Shown piece after piece: positions 17,834-25,614 of a stretch of 64,000 nt of DNA; the stretch's first letter is position 1, and each line of letters starts with the position of its first letter. The stretch is from Facklamia languida CCUG 37842 (GTDB lineage Bacteria; Bacillota; Bacilli; Lactobacillales; Aerococcaceae). The translations under genes and the position numbers were made by a program. Below the pieces are notes generated by a model, which worked only from the letters and a program-made list of their open reading frames with translations, made no database searches and had not been told where the DNA came from. The DNA is taken from the NCBI RefSeq assembly GCF_000245795.1, contig NZ_JH601133.1, positions 491,288 to 555,287 of the forward strand. Reading direction: 5' to 3'.

Positions 17834-17961
17834 AATTTCATGCCTTCTTTCTTATTTTATTTAAGTTTATTTTATACTAGATTCGAAGATAAAGCCAATA
17901 ATATGCTTGCCAAAGTGCCTATTAACTTTAAAGGAATCACTCACAGATCGCTTTCTTTAAA

Positions 17962-19113
17962 TTACAGATTGACAAGGGCTTGTGCACGATCGGTTTTTTT
18001 AGCATGGACTTGAATTGCTTTGTCATAAAATTCTAATAGCTTCCGCGTTGCATTCTCCCATGAGTAATGTTCTGCTTCTCGTCTTGATTTTAAGCCCATC
18101 TCTTTTAACTTGAGGGGCTGGTCCAGAATGTTAAGTGCCTGCAGTAAAGAGCCCTTGTCTTTAGATTTGAAGATCATCCCTGTATTCATGGGATCAATCT
18201 GTTCGAGTGTCGGCCCATTCTCAGCTGCAATCACAGGTGTCCCAGAGGCCATGGCCTCAGAAATCACCAAGCCGAAAGTCTCTGAAATAGATGGGAAAAT
18301 AAAGGCATCTCCCGTAGCATAGGCGCGGGCAAGTTGCTCTCCAGAAAGAAATCCAGTAAAGGTAACAGGCTTTCCAGTAAAGACTCTTTCTAAATCTTCC
18401 CGGGCTGGCCCATCTCCTACAATTGCAAGGCAGATATCGTCTCTTTCGTCAAAAATATGGACAAGCTGGTCCAAATCCTTTTCTGCTGCTAAACGACCAA
18501 CATAAACTAACAACTTTTTCCCAGGTTGATGGAAGGTCCATTGATCATACAGATCTTGGTCATAAAATTTAGGATGGCGAAGGGTTAAGTCAATCCCTCT
18601 GGGTAAAACCCCCTGTGTTGGGATATTTTTTAGTGAAAGCTCTTGGCGTAAACTATCCGATACCGTAATGTTTAAATCGGATGATTGGTGCCAGAATTTA
18701 ATATAATCCCATAAAATAGGTTTGAACAATGACAAATGATAATGATCAAGATAGTCTGGTAAATGTGTATGATAAGACGTCAACAATGGCACATCTAATC
18801 TCTGGGCATACTTAACAGCGGAGGTCGCCATAATAAATGGATTCACTGCATGCACAATATCTGGATTAAAATCCTCGATGATTTGCTTCATTCGACGAGA
18901 TGGCAACCCCCAAGGCCGTGATGCATACAATGGAAAAGTGAATGAATCCATAGCAACAACTGGAACACCTTGATAGTCTTTGATCCCTAAATCAGGTGAG
19001 ACCACCAGCACTTCATGTCCCATTTTTTTCATCGCAACGGTCATATGCGCCAAGCGAGTACAGATACCATCGGTTGCTGGTACAAATGTTTCTGTTGCAA
19101 TTAAAATTCTCAT
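17962..19113 (-). CDS. SQD2/SqdX-like GT4 glycosyltransferase (probable glycolipid synthase)
   Basis: A 383-aa GT-B glycosyltransferase. The stretches SYHTHLPDYLDHY, IKFWHQSSDLNITVSDS, FTGKPVTFTGFLSGEQLARAYATGDAF and PSISETFGLVISEAMASG follow plant and cyanobacterial SQD2/SqdX (sulfoquinovosyl-diacylglycerol synthase) and related diacylglycerol glucosyl/mannosyltransferases closely. It therefore probably transfers a sugar to a diacylglycerol at the inner membrane face. The donor is unknown, since no SQD1-like gene is seen in the window. Start chosen: ATG 19113 (GAGGG upstream); a GTG one codon earlier is possible. The upstream region carries three TTTACA repeats at 11-bp pitch, which predicts PhoP induction under phosphate limitation. 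Confidence 0.82.
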   Translation of the reverse strand: MRILIATETFVPATDGICTRLAHMTVAMKKMGHEVLVVSPDLGIKDYQGVPVVAMDSFTFPLYASRPWGLPSRRMKQIIEDFNPDIVHAVNPFIMATSAVKYAQRLDVPLLTSYHTHLPDYLDHYHLSLFKPILWDYIKFWHQSSDLNITVSDSLRQELSLKNIPTQGVLPRGIDLTLRHPKFYDQDLYDQWTFHQPGKKLLVYVGRLAAEKDLDQLVHIFDERDDICLAIVGDGPAREDLERVFTGKPVTFTGFLSGEQLARAYATGDAFIFPSISETFGLVISEAMASGTPVIAAENGPTLEQIDPMNTGMIFKSKDKGSLLQALNILDQPLKLKEMGLKSRREAEHYSWENATRKLLEFYDKAIQVHAKKTDRAQALVNL

Positions 19114-19153
19114 CACAATGCCCTCATTTCCTGTCTTTTGATCACCTGCATCC

Positions 19154-19207
19154 ATTGTAGCTTAGTTTTAATGATTCTGTGTAAACTTAATGTAAAGATT
19201 TTGTAAA
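19154..19207 (-). promoter_or_regulatory. PhoP-box-like promoter before the SQD2-like gene
   Basis: On the minus strand TTTACA occurs at 19207-19202, 19196-19191 and 19185-19180, exactly 11 bp apart (5-bp spacers). A degenerate fourth position (TCATTA, 19174-19169) is followed by a TACAAT -10 at 19159-19154. In B. subtilis, PhoP~P binds tandem TTHACA repeats with about 5-bp spacers, and the last repeat lies about 9-10 bp before the -10; that geometry is reproduced here. The spacing is seen directly; PhoP control is inference. Confidence 0.72.
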
Positions 19208-19216
19208 GATCCTTAT

Positions 19217-20445
19217 TTAATGATGGTTTCTAGTGATTGAATCTCTATTATTAGTCTTTTTTTCCGACTTTTTACTTTTCTTTCTATTTTGTACCGATCG
19301 TTTGGACTTTGTCACTTTCAAATCATCATGAGCTGCAATCAGTTGCTGGCGATAAAGCCTACGCCTTTCAAGTTGAATATCAAGGGAAGCTAACATCTTC
19401 TTCAAGTCTCGGGCCTCTTGTTCATTTGCCAAGGAAATCACCTGCCCCTTAGCTCCCATCCGTCCCGTACGTCCAGATCGATGGATGTAGCTATGAGGTG
19501 TTTTGGCTGAGTGGAAATGAATCACATAAGGAATATTTGGCAGATCAATCCCTCGTGCTGCCACTTCTGTTGTCAATAAAAGTTTCGTTTCTTGTTTATT
19601 AAATAAGCTAATTGCGAATTTTCTCTCTTGATTACTTAGGTCACTGTGCAAGACAGAAATGGGAACTTGTTCATAAATCAACTTAGCTGCCACGCGTTCT
19701 AAGTCACTAATACGATCAAAAATACCAGCGCCTTCATTGAATCTAAGTGGGTGAGTCGCCTCAAATTTTCAACTTTATTTCGATTATTTGACAGAACAAC
19801 CATATGGTTCACTGATTGTGCCTGCTCTTCAATCGAGCTTTTTAGAAGAACAGGCACTGGTGATTGAGCATCAAGATAGCGCAGCAAATCTTCGCTTTGA
19901 GTCGCCGAGATAAAGGCTTTACGAATATCTCGCATCATACGCCCTTCAATTAGCTCAAGATCTTGGCGGGACTGATTGGTCTTAGCCAATAAATAATCCG
20001 CCTCATCATAAATCAACCACTGAACAGTATGGACTTTTAGTTTAGCCGTCTGTTTTAATAATTCTAAGAAACGGCCTGGCGTGGCAATGATCAGCTCTGG
20101 TTTCTTCTTCAATTGTTCAATCTGTCTTTTGGTGTTGGCTCCACCGATAAGACTCATAATGGTCAAACCCAAATTCGTTCCCCAGTCACTGCTTACTTGC
20201 AGAATCTGTTGAGCTAACTCTTGCGAGGGTGCAAATATGACCGCTTGTAATTGATGGTTGGCTTCTAATTGCATCAATAGTGGAATCAAATAGGCCAGGG
20301 TCTTGCCTGTTCCTGTCGGGGATATCGCAGCAAACGACTCTTTGATATTCATTTGCTGAAAGACTTTCTTCTGAATAGCTGTCGGCTCTTGAAAGCCGGC
20401 AGCCTGCCATTTTTCTTGTAGAGGAGTGGGTAAATCGTTAAACAT
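19217..20445 (-). pseudogene. DEAD-box RNA helicase, frameshifted
   Basis: Two adjacent reading frames together make one helicase of about 409 aa. The N-terminal part has the Q motif (FQEPTAIQKK), Walker A (SPTGTGKT), DEAD (IYDEADYLL) and SAT (FISATQ). The C-terminal part has ARGIDLPN and HRSGRTGRMG. The frame breaks in the T5 run (plus-strand A5, 19718-19722): one extra T would restore V-F-F-D-R-I-S-D-L-E-R-V. As written the protein stops after about 248 residues. It could be a real inactivation, a population variant or a homopolymer sequencing error. Members such as CshC/YfmL act in RNA unwinding and ribosome assembly. Start ATG is 20445 after AAAGGA. Confidence 0.82.
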
Positions 20446-20466
20446 CGTCATTTCCTTTCATAAAAA

Positions 20467-20499
20467 ACGGTTAAAAGCCTTTAGATAACTTTTAACCGT
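20467..20499 (-). terminator. terminator after the oxidoreductase gene
   Basis: ACGGTTAAAAG (20467-20477) pairs with CTTTTAACCGT (20489-20499), with T-runs on both strands. On the minus strand it lies between the oxidoreductase and the helicase. Confidence 0.85.
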
Positions 20500-20508
20500 C
20501 GTTTTTGT

Positions 20509-21519
20509 TTAAATTAGTTTCGCGGACTGGCGAAGCAAGTCCATAACCTGAGTGACTTGTAGGGAAAGCTGACGCCAATTCTCATATCGCACTTCATGAT
20601 GAATATCTCCAGGAGATTGTATGACCTCAGCAAAGGTCATTAATTCATCATACATGGGATTAGCAGGTAGGTAGTTAATTAATTGGACGCTCTCGCCTTG
20701 CTTATTCACTAATTTGGCCTTGTCAATTCTTGATATGTTATCAATCACAAACGTTTCTTCACCAACATATATTTCACTTGCCAGTATAGAATGTACGGCC
20801 TTCGATACAAAGATGGTCACCTGAAATTTTGCATAGGTTAGAACAATTGTGCCGAACAAGTCAATTTTCTGACCATCGTTGATCGCGTGATAGCGAACAG
20901 TCTGTGGCATCCCAAATAAATCAATGGCGATATAGAGGGGGTATACCCCCAAATCCATTAAGCTCCCGCCTGCATAAGTAGCAGAAAAGACATTGGGCAC
21001 TTGCCATCCATTCTCCCTTGCTTCCAAATAGGCCTCATATTTAGATGAATATTGCCCAATATTAAAGTTTGCCCCCATAACAGGCTGTTGACAGGACTCA
21101 ATCTTTTGCTTAATGAGTGGACGGAGTCGACTGTAATTACGGCTATGGTAATGAAGGGCTGCTTCAAAAATTCGTACTTGATTCTCTTGGGCAAGATCAT
21201 AAACTTGATGCCATTGGGCCGAACTTGTAAACATGGGTTTTTCAATAATTACATGCTTCTTGGCTTCGACTGCTTGAAGCGCATAATCGACATGGGTCGA
21301 ATTAGGTGTCGCGATATAGACGACTTGAATCTCTGGATCATATAGAAGAGTACTGATATCCGTTGTATAGTAATCTGCACCATGGTCTTGCTGAAACTGC
21401 TTGGCTTTATCGAGATGGCGTGAATGGACGGCCTTTAGGTGGTAATGTTGTGTTAATCTTGCAGCCTCAATCATCTGCGATGTAATCCAAGAAGTGCCGA
21501 TTGTTGCAAAATTTAACAT
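20509..21519 (-). CDS. Gfo/Idh/MocA family oxidoreductase
   Basis: A 336-aa NAD(P)-dependent sugar-type dehydrogenase. The N-terminal Rossmann domain begins FATIGTSWITSQMIEAA, and the conserved EKPMF motif (about residues 94-98) carries the Lys that anchors cofactor and substrate. The second domain contains GGSLMDLGVYPLY, with the family DxGxY motif. The substrate cannot be predicted. The ATG follows AAGGAGTTAGAG. It sits 27 bp downstream of the M3 peptidase gene on the same strand and ends in a terminator. Confidence 0.88.
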   Translation of the reverse strand: MLNFATIGTSWITSQMIEAARLTQHYHLKAVHSRHLDKAKQFQQDHGADYYTTDISTLLYDPEIQVVYIATPNSTHVDYALQAVEAKKHVIIEKPMFTSSAQWHQVYDLAQENQVRIFEAALHYHSRNYSRLRPLIKQKIESCQQPVMGANFNIGQYSSKYEAYLEARENGWQVPNVFSATYAGGSLMDLGVYPLYIAIDLFGMPQTVRYHAINDGQKIDLFGTIVLTYAKFQVTIFVSKAVHSILASEIYVGEETFVIDNISRIDKAKLVNKQGESVQLINYLPANPMYDELMTFAEVIQSPGDIHHEVRYENWRQLSLQVTQVMDLLRQSAKLI

Positions 21520-21546
21520 CTCTAACTCCTTTTTTTATCCAATTCA

Positions 21547-23250
21547 CTATGATCGAAGGACTGCTTCATCAATCCCTTCTAGAAAGGCTTGGATTTCTTC
21601 AAGCGTTTCTTTTAAATTTCCTTTCTCGAAGGGGGATTTCAGATTCCCAGCTGCCACAATTTGTGTAAAGGTCTTGGTCCCCCCAATCTTACAAATGGTG
21701 AGATAGTCTTGCCAAACCGACTCATCATGATCAATTTGACTTCTCTTCCAGAATTGGAAAGCACAAACTTGAGCCAAAGTGTAATCAATATAATAGAATG
21801 GCTCAACAAAGATATGGAGTTGTTTGAACCAGAAACCGCCTTTTTCATAAAATTCGTTCCCCTCGTAATTCTTCCAAGGAGTGTAGATTTTTTCAAGGCG
21901 ACGCCAGGTTTGTCTTCTTTCTTCAGGAGTCATTTCAGGATGCTCATATACTTCGTGTTGGAAGTGATCCACTAATACGCCATAGGGCAGGAAGAAGATG
22001 GTTCCTGCCAAGTGCTGGTATTTGAATTTATCGATCTGGTCACCGAAGAAGTCTTTCATCCATGGCCAAGTCAAGAATTCCATCGACATTGAATGGATTT
22101 CACAAGATTCAGAAGTTGGCCAAACGGCTTCAGGCGTTTCAATCCAAAGTGAATTATAAACTTGGAAAGCATGTCCTGCTTCATGCGTTAACACCTCGAC
22201 ATCTCCAGATGTCCCGTTGAAATTGGCAAAGATAAAGGGTGCTTTATAAGCCGGAATATGGGTACAGTAGCCTCCCGTATCCTTACCAGGCTTAGCTTCT
22301 AAATCTAATAAATCATTTTCTACCATGAAATCAATAAACTCTCCTGTTTCGTCTGAGAGTTCATGGTACATGTTCACTGCCTTTTCAACAATCTCTTGAG
22401 AGCTACCAATTGGCTTGGCATTCCCTTTAGGGAAATTGATCCACAGATCATAATAGCGCAGTTCATCAAGCTCTAACCGTTCTTTTTGGCGTTCCATCAA
22501 TTTTTCAGCGAGTGGTACGACATATTGACGGACCTCATCACGGTATACTTCAACATCCTGGCGATCATAGTCAAGCCGTCCCATTCGGATATAGCCCACC
22601 TCAACAAAGTCTTTAAAGCCTAATTTTTGGGCAATTTCATGACGAACTTTAACCATATCGTCATAAATTCGATCAAAGGTTTCTTGGTGTTTATGATACC
22701 AATTCGCAATGAGCTCAGAAACTTCTTGACGGACCTTCCGATCGGTTGATTGGGCTAAGGCACCAATACTGGATAAATTATAGGTTTCCCCCTGATATTC
22801 GAGGACCGCTGAAGCTTTCAACTTCCCATATTCTGAGACTAATCGGTTTTCCTTTTGTAGAAGAGGAATAATTTCTGGCTTGGTAATCCGAAGCGTGTTC
22901 TCTGCGATCTTGAAGAAAGTTTCTGGCAGTTCCTTTTCTAAATCATGACGGTAAGGACTCTCAAGTGTTGCCCGGTAATAATCACAAGCCCAATCTGCAA
23001 TAATTGGTAGCTGGTTATCCCAGAAATCATTTTCTTGGGCATAGAAATCATCACGTGTATCAATAGAATGGCGAATAGAGCAAAGGGTTGACTGAGTCTG
23101 AATATTATTTTGAATAGCCTGGACTTCCCTTACTGCATTGACCGCCTCATCCGAGTTCTTAGCCTCTCGAATGGCTTGGACACTTTCCTTATAAGCCTGC
23201 TCAATTTGATTAATATCTGGCCTTTGATACTCAAATTCATTAAACTTCAT
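21547..23250 (-). CDS. M3 family oligoendopeptidase
   Basis: A 567-aa cytosolic zinc oligopeptidase (M3B, PepF/YjbG-like). The zinc motif is LTHEAGHAFQVY at about residues 350-361, with the downstream ligand region SCEIHSMSMEF. I use the ATG at 23250 (MKFNEFEYQRPD) with AAGGGACGTG upstream; a start at 23424 would add 58 residues that do not look like the family and would cross the promoter region. A second, different M3 peptidase lies at 60251-62059. Confidence 0.9.
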   Translation of the reverse strand: MKFNEFEYQRPDINQIEQAYKESVQAIREAKNSDEAVNAVREVQAIQNNIQTQSTLCSIRHSIDTRDDFYAQENDFWDNQLPIIADWACDYYRATLESPYRHDLEKELPETFFKIAENTLRITKPEIIPLLQKENRLVSEYGKLKASAVLEYQGETYNLSSIGALAQSTDRKVRQEVSELIANWYHKHQETFDRIYDDMVKVRHEIAQKLGFKDFVEVGYIRMGRLDYDRQDVEVYRDEVRQYVVPLAEKLMERQKERLELDELRYYDLWINFPKGNAKPIGSSQEIVEKAVNMYHELSDETGEFIDFMVENDLLDLEAKPGKDTGGYCTHIPAYKAPFIFANFNGTSGDVEVLTHEAGHAFQVYNSLWIETPEAVWPTSESCEIHSMSMEFLTWPWMKDFFGDQIDKFKYQHLAGTIFFLPYGVLVDHFQHEVYEHPEMTPEERRQTWRRLEKIYTPWKNYEGNEFYEKGGFWFKQLHIFVEPFYYIDYTLAQVCAFQFWKRSQIDHDESVWQDYLTICKIGGTKTFTQIVAAGNLKSPFEKGNLKETLEEIQAFLEGIDEAVLRS

Positions 23251-23342
23251 TATTTCACGTCCCTTATCCTTTTTAATCAGTATAGCATAGGACCCTCCCC
23301 TTGAATACGGATCCGCTTCTAAACTTTTCATAGGATATTTGG

Positions 23343-23348
23343 TATAAT
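23343..23348 (+). promoter_or_regulatory. -10 box of the uvrC operon
   Basis: TATAAT at 23343-23348, 35 bp before the first gene. The -35 is weak. A minus-strand TATACT at about 23284-23279 is a likely -10 for the divergent M3 peptidase. Confidence 0.55.
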
Positions 23349-23382
23349 TAGAGCGAATAAATTGACGGTTTAGAGGGATATC

Positions 23383-23706
23383 ATGACTCAAAAACAACAG
23401 TTCAAAGGAATTGTAACCAGCCAAAAGCTTATCAAGGCGAGTGACCCAACACTCGTCCTCTTTAAGTTAAATCTGATTGATTCTCCAATGAATCCCAAGC
23501 ACTTAATTCATCAAGAGCTGGTTTCGATCATCGCCCGTAACCCTTTAACCTTTTTGCTGGAAGTCCATCTAAATGATCGCATCATTATTTATGGGCACTT
23601 CAACCAACGGAAGCAGTTTGTCACTGAACGTTACCTCATCGAAAAACATCAAACTGCTGAAGATGAACTTATAGCCAATCGCTATCCTAAACGAAAGGAG
23701 TACTAA
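23383..23706 (+). CDS. conserved-looking hypothetical protein upstream of uvrC
   Basis: A 107-aa protein I do not recognise. There are no membrane segments. It is beta-rich in the middle (LVLFKLNLID, FLLEVHLNDRIIIYGHF), which would suit a small barrel or OB-like fold, with a charged C-terminus. Its stop TAA overlaps the uvrC ATG by one base, so the two genes are translationally coupled and probably functionally linked or simply co-regulated. The ATG at 23383 has a GAGGG six bases upstream. Confidence 0.65.
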   Translation: MTQKQQFKGIVTSQKLIKASDPTLVLFKLNLIDSPMNPKHLIHQELVSIIARNPLTFLLEVHLNDRIIIYGHFNQRKQFVTERYLIEKHQTAEDELIANRYPKRKEY

Positions 23707-25523
23707 TGACTGAGGAAACGCCCCAAGAAATTCGTTCAACTATCGAGAAAAAGTTAGCATTATTACCTGAATTGCCAGGTTGCTACTTGATGTATGATAA
23801 AAACAATAAAATCATCTACATCGGCAAAGCAAAAAATCTTAAGAACCGAGTTCGGTCTTACTTTCGTGGCGCACACGATACGAAAACCACTAAACTCGTT
23901 GCAGAGATCCACCACTTTGAAACGATTGTCACTAATAGCAATAAAGAAGCGCTTATTCTTGAAATCAATTTAATCCAAGAATACCGGCCTCAATATAATA
24001 TTAAATTAAAAGACGGGACGATGTATCCCTATCTCAAAATAACCAATGAGCGTGACCCCCAATTGATTATCACAAATCAAGTCTTAAAAGATGGTGGGCA
24101 TTACTTTGGGCCATTTCCCAATGTAAAAGCTGCAACGGCTACCCAACAGCTTTTGCATAAGGTCTACCCTTTACGACGGTGTGGTAAGAATGAAACACGC
24201 GCCTGTTTTTATTATCATCTGGGGCAGTGCATCGGGTGCTGTGATCATCCAATATCCAAAGAAGAATACCAAGACCAGATCCAGCATATTAAAGACTTTT
24301 TTAACGGAAATGTAGCAGTGATCAAAAAAGACCTTCAAATAAAGATGCAAGAGTCCGCTGAGAAACTTGACTTTGAACAAGCTGCAGACTATCGTGATCA
24401 AATCGATTATCTCACCACAACTGTTGAGAGACAGACCATTATGTCAAAAGATTATGACAACATGGATGTCTTTAATTATTATTTTGACCGCGGTTGGTTG
24501 TCCATTCAAACTTTCATGCTCAGACAAGGATCCATCCTCAAAAGGAAGGCCGCACTCTTTCCAATTTATGGAGAAAGAGATCCAGAAGATGAGGTCACGA
24601 CTTACATTGCGCGCTTCTATAAAGAAAAGGCCCAAGTCATGCCTAGAGCGATCTTAGTGCCAGCCAGTGTGGATCAGGCCCTATTGGCAGAGGTCTTCGA
24701 AGTTCCAATTCAAACACCCTTGCGAGGCAAAAAGCGGTCAATGCTAGAATTATGCGAGAAAAATGCTAAATTAGCACTCGATGAAAAATTTAGACTTTTA
24801 GAAATGAGCACCCGCAAAACCCTAGGTGCCATTGAAGAACTCGCTAATTATTTAAACATTGATAAAGCAGAATACATAGAGGCCTTTGACCACTCCAATA
24901 TTCAAGGGAGCCATTCTGTCTCAGGGATGGTTGTTTATCGGCAGGGAAAACCCGACCGTAAAAGTTATCGTAAATTTAAGATCAAAACAGTTACCGGCAG
25001 TAATGAGTTTGCCCATACTCAAGAAGTCATCCGCAGAAGATATACCCGACTTTTAAAAGAAGAAGCTATCCTCCCTGATCTCATCCTGATGGACGGTGGA
25101 ATCATTCAGGTCCGAGCCGCACGAGATGTCCTTGAAAATGAGCTCAACCTTATGACTCCTGTAGCAGGTATGGTAAAAGATGACCACCACCGGACTGCAG
25201 CCCTCTTAGATGGTTACAAAGAAGAACTCGTTCCCGTCGATCCACATAGTCAAGCCTTCCACCTCATTCAAAGAATTCAAGAGGAAGTTCACCGCTACGC
25301 GATCTCCTATCACCGCCAAGTACGCGCTAAAAGCCAATACGCATCAAGACTTGACCAAATTGAAGGTGTGGGACCGGTGACACGTAATAAGCTCTTAAAA
25401 CACTTTAAAAGTATCAAGAATATTCAAACAGCCAGTATTGAAGAGATGCGCAAATTAGGGATTACCCGACCAGTTGCTCAAAAAATTCATCAATCGCTGA
25501 ATCCCTCGGATACTGTCGACTAA
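23706..25523 (+). CDS. uvrC: UvrABC nucleotide-excision repair nuclease subunit C
   Basis: A 605-aa repair endonuclease making both incisions around a UvrB-bound lesion. Domains in order: GIY-YIG nuclease (LPGCYLMYDKNNKIIYIGKAKNLKNR split motif, residues 18-45), a Cys-rich region with CFYYHLGQCIGCC (about 166-178), a UvrB-binding UVR motif (EKLDFEQAADYRDQI, about 218-232), the RNase H-like nuclease core (DHSNIQGSHSVSGMVV, LILMDGG) and C-terminal helix-hairpin-helix motifs (IEGVGPVTRNKLL). Full length. The start overlaps the upstream hypothetical gene by 1 nt. Confidence 0.97.
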   Translation: MTEETPQEIRSTIEKKLALLPELPGCYLMYDKNNKIIYIGKAKNLKNRVRSYFRGAHDTKTTKLVAEIHHFETIVTNSNKEALILEINLIQEYRPQYNIKLKDGTMYPYLKITNERDPQLIITNQVLKDGGHYFGPFPNVKAATATQQLLHKVYPLRRCGKNETRACFYYHLGQCIGCCDHPISKEEYQDQIQHIKDFFNGNVAVIKKDLQIKMQESAEKLDFEQAADYRDQIDYLTTTVERQTIMSKDYDNMDVFNYYFDRGWLSIQTFMLRQGSILKRKAALFPIYGERDPEDEVTTYIARFYKEKAQVMPRAILVPASVDQALLAEVFEVPIQTPLRGKKRSMLELCEKNAKLALDEKFRLLEMSTRKTLGAIEELANYLNIDKAEYIEAFDHSNIQGSHSVSGMVVYRQGKPDRKSYRKFKIKTVTGSNEFAHTQEVIRRRYTRLLKEEAILPDLILMDGGIIQVRAARDVLENELNLMTPVAGMVKDDHHRTAALLDGYKEELVPVDPHSQAFHLIQRIQEEVHRYAISYHRQVRAKSQYASRLDQIEGVGPVTRNKLLKHFKSIKNIQTASIEEMRKLGITRPVAQKIHQSLNPSDTVD

Positions 25524-25614
25524 GCTCTTTTACTGGCAAGCATAGACGAAAAAAAGCCGCTATGCTATCATAACTAAGTTAATGACTATCGAAATAAAGA
25601 TGGAGGCTTGTAAT

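Noticed and set aside
19710-19730. Programmed ribosomal frameshift in the helicase
   Set aside because: The site A-TTT-TTG is not a canonical slippery heptamer, no downstream structure is evident, and helicases of this family are not known to use recoding.
25539-25566. Terminator between uvrC and asnB
   Set aside because: AGCATAG/CTATGCT can pair across 14 nt, but there is no T-run, and the stem is weak.
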